From assembly GCA_021495925.1 (NCBI GenBank), contig JAKEKT010000096.1:1-64000 (forward strand): a stretch of DNA of 64,000 bases, read 5' to 3'. The notes under the pieces are model-generated. The model made no database searches. It saw only the letters and a program-made list of their open reading frames with translations, and was not told the origin of the DNA. The DNA is from Diplodia intermedia. Its lineage: Eukaryota > Ascomycota > Dothideomycetes > Botryosphaeriales > Botryosphaeriaceae. Shown here piece by piece: positions 20,012-32,769 of this stretch; position 1 is the first letter of the stretch, and every line of letters starts with the position of its first letter. The position numbers and the translations under genes were made by a program.

Positions 20012-22692
20012 ATGCAGCCACGATCTGCACCATCGGACGATCCGTGGGCACCGCTTGTCTGGCAGCTGGAACTTGACCAGCGGCCATGACACATTATCTT
20101 GTTTCTTCACTGGCTTGCACCGATTTGGCACGGAAAAGTTTCTCGGGGATCGACACACAAAAGCACTTGCGCATTTCCTGATTCCCCCTTCTTAGTCTTT
20201 TCTTACTGTTCATATTGGGGATACCCTGCGCGCGTTTCCCCTACGAAGACACGCTCCAGCGGACGCGGATCTACACTTCGGATTTCCTGTTGCAGTTCCG
20301 GCACGCGTTTCCCCCCCATTGGTTTTTCACGAAAGCACGCATCCGTCCCGAAATCGCGCCTGGCTTCTGGCTTGTATAGATTTCCTTGACGAGGTTCTCA
20401 TTTTCTTGCGGGCTGCATCCTTTGCAGCATTTTTTTCATTCTCGTTGAATTCTCTTCAGCGACTAGACTACGGACTTGGCTGGCGGAAGGCATTACCGGA
20501 AGGGTGTTGGCTGGGATCTTTGCTTGTTTTTTTTCTGCTTTCGGGGGCTTCTCGGCATCATTCTTGCGCCCTTAAAAATCTGCTGTTCGCGCCGCGCCTC
20601 GCAGCCGGTCTGGGCTTTGGCTCAGGCGCGCCTAGCGCTCTTCTTCTCCATCGCGGACGGTCGCCGGCCCCGCGACACCTAGTGGGACCGCCTCCATTCC
20701 TTCGACCCTGGGCGATCCTCCGGTCATTCGCCTTTACACCTTCTACACGTTTACGACTTTACTTGATCGATTCTTCGGCACACCTCGAGTTTTCTGCATG
20801 GCTGGGAGGTTCGATTCGTTCTGCTTTGATTGTAATTAATGGCATTCGATGGTTGCCGGAGGAGGGCTTTCATCCTACAGACTACTGCACGCTGCAAATA
20901 CCCAAACCACAGAGCCCACTTGTTTTTCGGCTTCTTTCTTATTTCTTTGGCTTGGAATTAATTCAGGAACATATCAAGACGGTGACGGCATTACAGCGAA
21001 TGCTTGGGGCAGGGATTGGGTTCTTTTTCACTGACTTGACCGAAAGTAAAAAAAGGAAAAAATCACAAAAAAGCCATACCGAAAGACAGACTGCTTCACT
21101 ACACAAGCACTTGAGAATACAAAACAACACATTGAGCCTCCTGCCGGGCAGCCGGCGGGAGGCGCACCACAAAACCCTGACTGCTTTGATTGTTACATGT
21201 GATGTGTCTGTGCCATGTCCGCGTTACGGACCCTCGGTCCTGGCGGGAACTTGCCGTCGCAGCCCGTGATGCAGACGACGTCAAAGGGATGATGGTGTTT
21301 CATCGACATTGAGCGCTTCATCTCCGGACCAAGGCAGCGTTGGTCGACAGAAAGCATCGAAGGGAGATTGGAACTTTCTCGACCACCGGTAGAACCGAGG
21401 GGTGATCGTCCGTGTCTCAGCCCGACGAACGTCGATCGGGCTGATGAATCCTGCTTCTGCTCGCGTATGTGTGTGGGATGTGCGAGTCGGCCGGCCAAGC
21501 TGCGCACGTGTGTGTAATTTTGATGTGTGTGTGAGAGAGAGACAGGTTGCATGGATTGATTGCGTGCTAAGCCCCGTTTTGTCGGTGTTCTTTTTATTGC
21601 CATCGTTCTCGTGCGGACGGTCATCCATCCGTGCCGTGCCGTGCTGTGCCTTGCACTGCTGCCACTGCCACTGCCACTGCCACGCAAACTTTGGGGAGCT
21701 TTGGGGAGTCGTCCGGACTGCGCCTCGCCCGGCCGCCCGCGCCGCCGCCATACTTCGTACTCGTCGTCCCTTGTTCAGTCAGGCAGGCCGCCGCCCGCCG
21801 CCGCTGCCCGAATATTTCCCACCACTCTCCCGTCCGCTACCAGCGCTCCGCCCGGGCCGCGTCTCTTTCTCACGGGTGCCGTCGCGTGTGGTCATGCACG
21901 GCATGCCAGTAATGGTACTGTACTTTTGGTTGACGCGAAGCGGCCGGCGCAAGCCGGTTCGCATCCTTACTTCTTCCAATGGCGAAAATAGCTCGGCTGC
22001 AGGGTGATGTGACGCGGCGGCCCCAATTCGTTCGCGGCACACAAGGGGAGTTCGCCGTTGTGCGGAGCGGTTTTGCCCGCTCTTCTCTACTGCAGTAGGT
22101 GGTAGTGTCCCTTTGTTGTTTGGGGTTCGGGCAGAAATGCGGCGGGTGTGGCTTTTGCCCTTTTTTCCCCCTTTACTTCCTCCCGCCGCCAGGCCAAGGA
22201 AGGGGCGGTTTCGTTCGTCTGGATGGTGGGGGTTTGGTGGGGGTGGAAGTCGGCCTGTTGCTGCTCTTTCTGGTGAGCTGCATCTGAATGGAGGGAGTGA
22301 TCGACGCTACATACAACACTTTTGGCCGATGACCACCACGCATGGCGGTTTGTATGATGCCAAGAATTCGTGGCGAGCGCTGTCTTTGACGACATGCCAG
22401 CACGATTTACGTTTGTAGGAGATGGGGGAAAACTAGGTTCCCATTGGATTGATGCCTCTAGCAGTAGTCGAGCTGCTTGTTCCCCAGTCTCAAACCAGGA
22501 AAGGAAGGTATGAACGGGCACCGGTGGGTACGTACTCTCTTTCCCCGCACGCCTCAACCACCCACTCCACACGCTCCTGCTCTGATGTCTTTGCCAACAA
22601 CAAGATCTACGGGCGAACGACGACGCCGCACGTGGAGCCGGCCGTTTTCCCAACTCATCATGACGTTTCCCCCGTTCTCCCCCCCATCCTGA
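20012..22692. other. 2.7-kb intergenic region
   Basis: This lies between the convergent ends of the cyclin gene and the receptor-like gene. The first ~1.1 kb is T-rich and may be cyclin 3' UTR; a 316-codon frame at 20319-21269 has random-looking composition and no family match. A TGCCAC microsatellite and a doubled CTTTGGGGAG motif (about 21690-21708) lie around 21.66-21.71 kb. I see no gene. Confidence 0.5.
21660..21683. repeat. (TGCCAC)4 microsatellite
   Basis: Four exact hexamer units, preceded by degenerate GTGCC repeats from about 21631. It is non-coding. Confidence 0.8.
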
Positions 22693-25523
22693 TCAAGCTC
22701 TGCCGGGACCTTGATCCAAAATCTCCTTCAACGTCGTGACCACACCTCCTCCTCCCGCCGCCCCTTCACCTCCTCTTGCGCCCCCACCACTCCTCTCCGC
22801 ATCACCGCCGCTCGTCCTGCCACCAGCCATCACTCGACCAACACCACCCATACCAGCAGCCTCGTCTCCAGCGCCGCCGCCGCCACCACCGCTCCTCCCC
22901 CTCCCAACACCAACGCCGCTCTCAGCCTCGCCGCCGCCGTTGCCGTTGCCGCTCCCCAGCCCCCCGGTACCAAACTCGTCGTCCGCCCGCACCGGATGCA
23001 GCGCCAACCCGCCCCTCCCCCTCATCGCATCCCGCAAGTCCGCCGTCGTCGACGACGAGCCGCCGCCGCGGCGCACCCAGGAGGGGAGGCGGTGCCTGTT
23101 GGCGACGCCGCCGCCGCCGCCGGCGGTAGTCGGGGTGAGGAGGTTGCCGATGCTGCGGCTGGGGCGGAGGAAGTCGGGGGTGGGGGCGGGGTGGTGGGTG
23201 CGGACGGTCGCACTGCGGGCCAGGAGGGTGGAGGAGGCGGTTGGCTGGAGTGGCAACGAGGATGATGACGGCGGTGGTGGCGCTGCGTTGTCGTGGGCGC
23301 GGACGCCGGGGCGGAGGGCCGGAGGGGTCGACGAGGAGAAGGAGAAGGAGGACGAGGGCGAAGGGGTGCGGGAGGGGAGGGAGAGGGAGGCGGCCGAGGT
23401 CGCCATGGGGGGTTGGACGGCGGACGTTGCCGGACCACCCTTGCCGCCGGTCGTCGCTGTGCTCTTCGTTCTTGGGAGAGACTTGGCGATGTTCAGCGGC
23501 AGCGGCGGCGGCGGCGGCGTCGCCGGCCTCGCGGCGTTGAAGGCTTGCCTGTCGTCGCGGACGTCGGTGGCGTAGAGGTTGTGCAGGTCGACGATGTCGC
23601 CGACGCGGGCCAGGCGGGCGCGCTCGGCAGGGTTGGTGCCCTGCGAGGCGGCGCGTTCCGAGGGGAGGGAGAGTTTGTACGGGTTGTTCACCGTGACGGG
23701 CGGCATGTCGACGGCGATGCCGTGGAGGCTGCTGGAGGAGGTGGTGGATGACGAGTTGCGGTGGGAAGAGCGCGAGCGCGGAAGGCGGTGGCCGCCGCCG
23801 AAAAGAATGGATGCTCTGGAGGGGGCGGCGGCGTTGTGGGTTGCCATGAGGGGCGTGGTGCCATTGGCGCCGTAATCTTGGGTGTTGGCCGTGCTGGGTT
23901 TGGCAGTGTTGGGTCCAAGTTGGTGCCCCTCTGGCTTTTCTGGGGGTTTGAGGGAGGTCAAGGGGAGGTCGGAACCGCGCCGGTCAAAGCGACTGAAAGG
24001 GCGGCCAAGCAGCTCCCACCATCCGAGGAAGATGCTTGATTTGGCCAGGAGGAGGAAGTTCTGAGTACCGATGAGCTGGAAGAGGTGGGTCAGTTGTGAA
24101 GTACAGGGATAGAGGGCTATAAGGGTACTCACCGAACCCAGAAGCAGCGATCCCAATACCAAATCCTGCGAGATGGCCAGCTTTTCCGCATACTGCAGAC
24201 AGGCGGCCCTGTTCCCACCCGTCAACACCAAACAAGCGCTCCACGTCTTCGCTTCCGGCTCGTTGGCCTTGGCGGCCACTTCGCCGAACCGCGTGTCCTG
24301 CGCCACGAAAACGATGATGTAGAACAGCGACTCGACCGCCATCACCACCGTCAATGCTATCTGCCGCCACTGCAGCAGCATGATCCGCCTGACCTGCCGC
24401 CACGTCTTCTGCGGCCGCTCCGCCGACAGCCCCGATCCCTCGCTTGCGAGGCTGGAATGCGCGGGACCACTACCACTACTTGCCAGCATCATAGTTCCAC
24501 GTTCACTACCGCCTCCCCTCTTCCCCCGAAGCAAAACTCGCAGGAACACCCACAGGCAGTACCCGGTCGTGACCCCTTGCACCAGCAACGCGGCGCCCGC
24601 GAAGCCGACCTCCCACGCCCAGAAGGTGACGATGGCTTTGTTGTGGTTTGGCAAGCAGACAAGGCCTGTGCGGTACGAGACGCCGGTCACGGTCATGCTG
24701 ACGGCGGTGAAGGCGACGGGGACGACGATGCCGGCGAAGATGGAGAGGATCATGAACGGGCGGCCCGGGTCGATATCCCAGCAGACGCGCAGGTGGAGCC
24801 AGAGGGCTCGGAAAAGGACTGATACGGATATCTTTCGTCAGTACAGTGGCCTGGAGACGTGTGTGGTAGAAGATGGCGTTGGATGGGGACACCGTTGCGA
24901 ACTGATGGGAAGGTAGGATCTGTTGTTTCGTTACTACTCACTCCACAGCGCGGACCCCATCGCCCCGAGCAGCAGAAGCGCGCCGGCCCACGCGCACGAC
25001 GCGTCCGAGCCCTGCCCGTTGGGCGTGATCCGGTCGTGGCACATGGCCGGGTCGGTGCCGAGCGGGACGACGAAGGGGACAGAGAAGAAGGTGATGGCGA
25101 GCGTGACGCCGACGGTCAGGTAGTGCCGGTTGCTGCGGCTCGGTGGCAGCACGAGGAAGGAGACGAGGAGCAGCCCGCACAGCGCGACGGAGCTGATGCC
25201 GACGTAGTTGGCCACTTTCAGCCTGCGCACATAGTCCGCCGGGTACACCCAGTCTTGCACCGGGCACGGCAGGCAGCATTTTTGGCCCGGGGTTGCGCTC
25301 GGGTTGATGCCGCAGAAGCGGCCTTCGATGTCTGTGGTCGGGGTTGAAGAGGTTCAGTTAGCTTTTGATCTCCTTATCGTCCCTCGTCCTCTCTAGAGCA
25401 GGATTGGTGGTGAGTGGCGACGACGGATGAAGGAGATGGGCACCACCTACATCCTCCTCCCCGCTGGAAGTCCGCATCTGATATGAACGGCGGCGGGCAT
25501 GTCGTTTCGTTGACAGAAGCCAT
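22693..25523 (-). CDS. seven-transmembrane receptor-like protein with long disordered tail
   Basis: Exons 25523-25451, 25331-24942, 24818-24133 and 24075-22693 give 843 residues. The introns are 119, 123 and 57 bp; the last is stop-free and in frame. Seven hydrophobic helices are visible at about 64-86, 94-115, 137-158, 176-200, 215-250, 300-328 and 372-402. A short extracellular-type N-terminus carries a Cys motif (CCLPCP, 43-48) before DWVYP. Residues 403-843 form a Ser/Pro/Gly-rich, probably cytoplasmic tail. The layout fits a G-protein-coupled receptor. The Cys motif and helix pattern recall fungal proteins labelled Frizzled/Smoothened- or cAMP-receptor-like, but I cannot fix the class or ligand. 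The poly-Gly/Ser tail may contain mis-set frame or unseen introns. Confidence 0.75.
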
Positions 25524-26640
25524 ACTGGGCCGGGAAGAAGCAGCCGTAGTCTTTCGGTGCTTTGTCTGGAGGGTGCGGCGTTGCTTTTCCTCCTTCAGCT
25601 GGAGCAACTGCGAATAGCTGTTCGTCCTCGCTTCCGCGCGCGCTCTCTCTCTCTCTCTCTCTCTCTTTCTCCTCTACCGCGAAAGGGCTTCAAAGGTCTA
25701 ACTCTTGCATCTGATGGAAGGAGGAGAAGGAGAGAAGGTCAGTGGCCGTTGGACATAAGGGACCTTTGTGTGCGTGTCGTCATACCTCTGTCGACCGAAA
25801 GCAGCCTCCGCCCTTTTCCTTTCTTACTTTTCTAATTTTCCTTCTCCTTTATCTGCAAGGGTGCTTACCGCCGTGTTGTCCGCCAAGTCCCACAAATGCC
25901 CAGCTGCCATGCATTTTTTTCCAGCACACGGGCAAGTTTTAATCTGTGAGGGCTTCGCTAGATATGCAATGCATGACCGGAGCCGGGGTTGGTCGGATGA
26001 AGTTGGAATCTCTGATGGCGGTGGCCCATTAGACGGGGTCAGAGGACCAGAGGGGGGTGATGTTGGCGGCCGGGAAGGCATTAGAAGGTGGTGTCACTGT
26101 AAGACCATGAGGAAGTGGCCATTGCCTTAATCGCAGACTGGACCTGGAGTGTCTGCCCAGAGAGTGAAGATAATTCTGGCATGTGTGGGACTTCAAAGAT
26201 AGAGCAAGGCACGTAGCGTGACTGGGACAAACGTTTGGTACGCGATATTTGAGCGATACCCTTTCTTGGCTCTGTCCACATTTATCAATGCCACTAGGAG
26301 ATATGAATCGCATGATATCAGAAGGTATGGTGAACAGTCCTTTTTCGTCGGCTTCGCATACCTAACAACTCTATCAGCAGAATGACGGTACTCCGTCCAG
26401 CATCGTCAACAACAAACTTCGCGATGGGTTTCCCTATTGTTCTCCCCACGATAGCAAAACAGAAAGCTTGAATGTTGTACACCACCCATCGATCTGGGGA
26501 TATTGAATGCCCGTTAATCATTAGCAAAAAGAAAAAAGTACGTTTTGCTTTCCCCGCCGCCCGCAGGGCATCAGAACGCCAAAGTGAATCCGTCCGTACC
26601 CAAATATTCGGCCCCCCTAAAATGGTTGCACCGTGGCATA
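25524..26640. other. intergenic region, receptor-gene promoter
   Basis: This holds the promoter of the minus-strand receptor gene and the 3' flank of RSC7. It is AT-richer than the neighbouring genes, includes the (CT)12 tract, and shows no family-like frame. Confidence 0.55.
25643..25666. repeat. (CT)12 microsatellite in receptor-gene leader
   Basis: Twelve exact CT units, 120 bp upstream of the receptor ATG, reading as (AG)12 on its sense strand. It is probably in the leader or core promoter. Confidence 0.85.
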
Positions 26641-28375
26641 TCAGACCGGCACGCCAGTAAAGCCAATCTTCAGTTCTTTCCTGCAGCCATCCACAGTCTC
26701 ACCATGCCACCTGCTCTTCCATTCTTGCTCCTGCTCTTTCGCTTCGTCCAGTGCTTTCCGGCATTCAGGAGGCAACTCAGCAAGGATCTCATCGTTGACA
26801 TTTGGAAGCCCGTTCACGCCTACGTCGTGGAAGTCACCGTCGGGGCCCGGCACTCCGGCTCCAGTGATTGGTGCAGACTCGAAATAGGTGTCGACAATGA
26901 GGAAATTGCGCGCAACAACGCCAGGGACCGGCTCGAAGGCGGTCTTCCCGGACCGTTTCGCAATTACGGTCCCGTTGGTGGCGCCGTTGGTGTAAGTGCC
27001 ATTGGTAAGACCAGAGGCACCATTCGCAAGTCGCTTCTGCGTAAGCGTTGTGTCGTCTTCAGCGTCATCATCTGTGACAGATAGCTCTTCCCAGCGGGCG
27101 TGAGTTGGCTGCATGATCTTGGGATAGTGCAGCTGGTTCGTGTGTGGATCGTATACGCCCTCGACATTAGTGCGCCGAGCAGCCACAAGGGCCGAATTGA
27201 AGCGGCTACGCATTGTTAGCGTTGAGTTTCAGCCCCAAACAGAGGCGCAAGGCGGTCTTACCTTGCAGCCCGTGCGTGCTCAAACTGCCAGTTGGCAGAC
27301 GTTATATTGATCCTTCGCTTTCCTGGTACAGCTTTGCCATTGGGCATCGGGACGCTTGGGCCGCCTGTATGATAGACTGCACTAGCACCATGCCAGGCGA
27401 CATACTGGTTCTTGTTGTACGGCTCACCGGGAGGGGGCAGTCTGTCGTTCGGATCCGCGAGTTCACCCTCAACATGACCTTTCTCCCGCGCCGCCTTCAC
27501 GTAGTAGTCATCTATGACTCGCCTTCCGCCAATGATGATTCGTGCGCCAAACTCCCTGAACACCGAGCGGGCAGTGACCACACCGATTGCACGTCCCTTG
27601 TACGAGTGCGGGATTATCTCGCGGTCGATCAGGTCGCGCTTCTCTTCCTCGTTGACGATGATCTTGTACAGTTGCATGTGCTTGGTGAAGAACAGATAGC
27701 TGTCCCTGAAGCCGCAGCATCTTGCCGGCTCAGTGGACAACATGTAGAGCTTCTCTCCGCGGCCAGTGATGGTGAAGACGCGCACGCGGTAGTCTCTACC
27801 ACCCTGCAAGTTGCCCATCTTGTCGACCTTCTGCTCTCCCTCGGCGTCCTCGGGCAGTGCAACCTCATCGTCAACCACATCCATGAGGTTTCCCTCTTTG
27901 TCAATGGGGACGCGCGTGACGTGCGACGGGCCTCCTCTGGGTCGTCCTCTGAAGCCGCCCGTGGATGGGCGGCCGCGACGGCGTTTGGCCGGCGTGCCCC
28001 TTTGCGAGTCGTTGTCATTGTTGGAGTCGGCATTGTCCCAGTCTGGCGGGCGGTTCTTGGGCGGGCGTCCCAGGCGGCGTTTGCGCGGGAACTGCTGTAC
28101 TACGGGCGATGAACGTTCTGAGGGAGGGTCGGGCTCTGCCTCGGCTTCGGCCTCGTCATCTGGATCCTGCGCGGGCGTGGCGACATCATCATCCGCGTCC
28201 TGCTCGGCGGGCGTCTCATCTGGCGACTCCTGAGGCTCTGCATCGGACTCTGCGACGGCGGGCGTGGGCGTTCCTGGAGCACGGTCAGCTGGGTGAAAAG
28301 ATGAAGGGCTGTGGCGTCGAGCGCACTAATGGGAGTTGAGGCAGCGGCGGCTGCGCGCGACCGCCGGGGAGGCAT
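26641..28375 (-). CDS. rsc7: RSC chromatin-remodelling complex subunit RSC7/NPL6
   Basis: Nuclear subunit of the RSC (SWI/SNF-family) remodeller, related to Npl6 and Swp82. Exons 28375-28327, 28273-27262 and 27205-26641 give 541 residues; the introns are 53 bp (gtgcgc...ctccag) and 56 bp (gtaaga...gcgtag). The N-terminus is acidic, followed by AT-hook-like basic patches with GRP cores at about 85-87, 117-119 and 126-128. The conserved domain starts near residue 147 and includes RDYRVRVFTITGRGEKLYML, SVFREFGARIIIGG and the junction HARAASRFNSALVAARR, which fixes intron 2. The first intron has a weak donor, but splicing is needed to reach the conserved frame. It diverges from SCH9. Confidence 0.92.
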
Positions 28376-29723
28376 TGCGACCGGCGAGATTGGGCGTGTG
28401 GGTGAGGCGCGGGACGCGGGTGGTCGCGATGGTGTGCGTCCTGTTGCTCGCGCGCGCGATGCTGGTCAAGACGCGGCCGGCCAGCAACTCGCAGCCGCAG
28501 CACGGCGACGGTCGGCGCCACGCCCGATGCGGAGCTGGATCTTATCTTATCGGCGGCTGAGTCAGCGCTCGGAGGCGCCGCCGCGGGCAAGCGCCACCAG
28601 GGCGGTTCACGATGCCTTACTCGCGATCCCAGGAATCACATGTCTGTGGATTTGCACTGCGTCATAGCCTGGACTGCCGCTGCACGCATCCTGCAGGAGA
28701 GCTTCTCGACAAACACGGCGCCCACGCACGCCGCGGCGCGGGCGGGAAGCTCTGCGGGTGCTTCTGCAGCCGCCCGGAGCAGCTGGCTGCGGGCGCGGCG
28801 GCGCAATGCGAGTTGAGCGGCGTAGCTGGCTGCCTGGCTGGCTGCTGGATGTGCAGGCTGGTGCGCGGCTGGACTAGCTGCAGGCGATTGTACGAGGATG
28901 GGCGATGCTTGACGATCCGTCCCAGCTGTGCAACAATTCATGGCGTGACAGCAGCGCTCCTTGATTAGCGACGCAGCGAGCGCCGGTCAGCGCAGCCCAC
29001 GGCGGTGGTTTCTGCTGCTGTGGGTGGGCGCTGGCATGGCCATGGCCACCCAAAGCGGTGGCGCGTGAAGTCACCATGGGCGGCGCTGGATGCATGCCAG
29101 GGGAAGCGGTCAGCGTTGTGGGCCGCACCCTGCATTAAACGGTGGGCGCGGTGGTTCAGGCGCCTTGTTCTTACGTCTTTCGCGCCTTTATCGCAACGCG
29201 GTGGTGGAGAGCCCGCGCGCACTTGCCCACGCCGGGCTGTCTTCATCAGCCCCACCGACTCGGAGGCCTCTGACCTAGCGCCCAATAGGCTTTGGGACAA
29301 GGCATCGGTCGTTTTCTTCGGCCGGACATTTGCTCGCGCACTGGCTCACTGGCTCCCTGGGCTGTCCTGCCGGCCACGCGAGCGAAGATGACGCTGCCAT
29401 TAGTACCTCTCAAAGCCGCGACGCCGCCCGCGTCCTCGAATTCCGCACCGCCCTCCCACCCGCACACTGCAAATGAGCGCCCGGCCGCACAAGCATCAGC
29501 AGCGAGCGCAGAAAACCTTCCACTTCGCCTACCACGCCCGTTATCCCGACGACTGAGTGCCTTCCACGCCCGCCGCCCGGGTCACCATCTGCAGAGCTCC
29601 AAGTCTCTGAGCGCTGTACCGACGCTGTCGATCGACGACGCCGTCTTGCCGGGCCCAACAGCAGCACCACCCCCAGCGCCCCCAGCCCTCCGCCCTCCTC
29701 GCCCGCCGCGGCATTGGACCACC
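28376..29723. promoter_or_regulatory. 1.35-kb bidirectional promoter, RSC7/SCH9
   Basis: This separates the divergent starts of RSC7 and SCH9. The half nearest SCH9 is C-rich like a leader and contains an upstream frame of 27 codons (29473-29556, ending TGA) ahead of the SCH9 ATG. No TATA box or coding family is seen. Confidence 0.5.
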
Positions 29724-32700
29724 ATGGCGACGCACGACCATGCTCCCAGCGCGGCCACCGACCTGCTGCGCCAGGCCATGATGCAGAGGTGAGTCGCACA
29801 TCCCAAAGCGGGCGCTGCTCTTGGGGCGCGCTCGCTTGCCAGCCCTTCGCACCAGCACCGATCGGGCCGAGCTGGCTGCGGGAGAGGACGAGGGTCGTTC
29901 GATTTTCGACCAGCTCTCGCCCGCCAATAGCGTTACACACGGTTTTCTTGAAATAGACTGCGCGCTGCCGTCACCGCGAGACCACGCCCTGCACCGCTCT
30001 TCCCAGCGCTCTCGCCCTCCGCATGCCGTTCCTCGCTATGCGCTTCGCTAACCGCCTGGTCGCCTCCAACAGAGTCGGCGATGACGATCACGATCACATC
30101 GGCTCCAACAGCTCCACGCCCCCGGGCATCGAAACACCACGTCCGGACCCGACCGACAAGCGACAGCCCGGCATCCTCAGCTACTTTGGCCAGGTTCGTT
30201 CCTCTCTCCCCCCGATTCCTTCGGTCTTCCGTCCCCGCACGTCGCTGTCCGGCCCCTCTGCCTCTGCCCAGCCCTCAGAGCCCCAAGAGCCCTCAGATAG
30301 CAGCGATGCGCAGCGCGGTGAAGGCGTGGAGAGAGGGCCAGCTCCAGAGCCGGCAGTGGGCGCTGCTGCCCTTCCCACTGCGCCGAGCTCGCCGAGCAAG
30401 CAGGCGGGTGGCGAGGACGACTCTCCCCCACTGCTGCCGCATGAGCGCTTATCAGCGCCGCAGAGCGATGCTTCTTTCTCTTACCCTACGCCTCCAGCCT
30501 CTTCTGCATCTTCGCTGCACAGAGTGAGCAAGGGCGAGAACAGCACATCCACGAGCGGCCCCTCTTCCCCTTCGCTGTCACAGTCTGCCGAGGACAAGAA
30601 CGATTGCTCTTCTTCCGCGTCCACCCCACGAAGACAGACTTTTGCGGCCTCCAACCCCGTGTCTAGCGTCACCACCACGACTGCTGTTCCTGCTGCACAC
30701 TTCTCGACTCCTTCGAGCACTGCCCCAAGCAACCCGCCGACCACCCTCTCTCACTCTGACGTTGCCACCCCCTCCGCTTCCCGGTGTTCTACAGAGTCGT
30801 CATCGCCGAATGAGGAGGGCAAGACGCTAACTGAAAACGTGGGTGGTGCTCAGAACACTCCGCCGCAAACGCCACGGACTCAGTCTCAGGAAGGAAAGGT
30901 TACCTCAAACCCCCAACCCCAACCTCCACCTCCGCAGTCTGCCCGTAGCAGCGGCTCGACTGGAGGCTCCAACACCGGCGTCATCGCGCCCAAAGGCAAG
31001 CTGTCTGTTGTTATCACCGAGGGTCGCGGGTTGCGGCCTAGCACCGATCCCTATGTGGTCTGCCAGTTCCAATGGGCCGAGGATATTTCAGATGGCCCCA
31101 AGAAGGGAGAGGAGCCGCCGAGAGGATCGATGGCTATGATGCGCACGGACAGTGACTCCGGGAGAGCCATGGCGATTCCAATGAGGAGCAGGCAAAGCAG
31201 CAACCACGGATGGAACCCTCAGGAGTCCAGGGACCGTAATGAGATCAGCGATCCCAAGTGGGACCACAATGCCGTTTTGTAAGCGCCGACTCCGCCAATC
31301 CCCACTGAAATTCCACTAATGCCTTCGGCAGTGACGTCGTCGGCGACCACGCTGAGATCGACGTTTCCGTCTACGACAAATCAAACAACGAGGCCTTTTT
31401 GGGCCACGTTCGTTTCTGCCCCAACCTGGTCGAGTACGAGAAGCCTCTTGATGCCTGGTTCCATTTGGAACCTCGGGAAGGCGAACAGGACTTTGTGACC
31501 GGAGAGATCCACTTGCGGGTGGACTTCCAGAAGGTCGAGAAGAAGCACTATGGTCCGGAAGATTTCCAGATTTTGAAGCTCATTGGAAAGGGCACGTTCG
31601 GCCAAGTCTTCCAGGTCCGCAAGAAAGACACTGGCCGGATTTACGCCATGAAGGTTCTCTCGAAGAAGGTGATTGTGCAGAAGAAGGAGGTCGCACACAC
31701 GCTTGGCGAGCGCAACATCCTGGTCCGCACTGCCATGGCCGACTCGGCTTTCATTGTCGGGTTGAAGTTCTCTTTCCAAACACCGACGGATCTCTACCTC
31801 GTCACCGACTACATGTCTGGCGGCGAGCTTTTCTGGCACCTGCAGAAGGAAGGGCGTTTCAACGAAGCACGTGCCAAGTTCTACATTGCCGAGCTCATCC
31901 TGGCGCTGCAGCATCTCCACGAACACGACATCGTTTACAGAGATCTCAAGCCGGAGAACATCCTCCTTGACGCCAACGGACACATCGCTCTTTGCGATTT
32001 CGGCCTGTCGAAGGCGAACCTGACGGAGAACGACACCACTAACACCTTCTGTGGTACGACCGAGTACCTGGCACCGGAGGTCCTGCTGGATGAGCATGGC
32101 TACACAAAGATGGTCGACTTCTGGTCGCTTGGTGTTCTCGTGTTCGAGATGTGCTGCGGCTGGAGTCCCTTCTACGCCGAGGACACGCAGCAGATGTACA
32201 AGAACATCGCCTTTGGAAAGGTGCGTTTCCCTCGCGATGCGCTCAGCACCGAGGGCCGGAACTTTGTCAAGGGCCTGCTCAACCGGAATCCCAAGCACCG
32301 CCTTGGCGCAAACCGCGACGCCGAGGAACTCAAGGCACACCCCTTCTTCGGAGACATTGACTGGGATGCCCTGTCCAAGAAGAACCTCGTCCCGCCGTTC
32401 AAGCCGAAGTTGAAGTCGGAGCTGGACACGTCCAACTTTGACCCTGAATTCACGAACGCGCTGAACCAGGCAACGTCGCTCAACGCACGGGCAGCAGCCC
32501 TTGCAGCCGGAATGAACCCGGCGTCGACGCCTCTGTCGCCTACGATGCAGGCCAACTTCAAGGGGTTCACGTTCGTGGACGACAACCACATTGACGAGCA
32601 CTTTGGCGGTCGCGAGTTCGAGATGGAGGAAGACGGGCAACTGCAGAACCCCGAGTGGGACAAGGCTCACCCGCCGACGCGGACGGAACGCATGAGCGGG

Positions 32701-32769
32701 GTGCTGCCGAGCGGCGAGCACGACGATTCCATCTTCAACAACCACAACGGCGCCGGGTTCGAGGTTTGA
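29724..32769 (+). CDS. SCH9: AGC protein kinase SCH9 (S6K-like, C2 domain)
   Basis: Nutrient-signalling Ser/Thr kinase downstream of TORC1, controlling growth and ribosome production. Exons 29724-29788, 30073-31278 and 31332-32769 give 902 residues, long for the family because of a Ser/Pro/Thr-rich segment at about 60-325. The N-terminus MATHDHAPSAATDLLRQAMM and then GILSYFGQ match SchA proteins. A C2 domain (about 328-460) crosses the 53-bp second intron. The kinase domain (about 500-765) has GKGTFGQV, YAMKV, YRDLKPEN and DFG. The activation loop TFCGTTEYLAPE carries the PDK1-type Thr, and the tail has the TPLSP turn motif and FKGFTF hydrophobic motif. The 284-bp first intron separates a 65-nt first exon. 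Confidence 0.94.

Noticed and set aside
20808..20818. GGTTCGATTCG, a B-box-like sequence.
   Set aside because: Flanks cannot form the T stem and no A box or cloverleaf precedes it.
20319..21269. 316-codon plus-strand frame after the cyclin gene.
   Set aside because: Random-looking composition in T-rich probable 3' UTR; no family resemblance.
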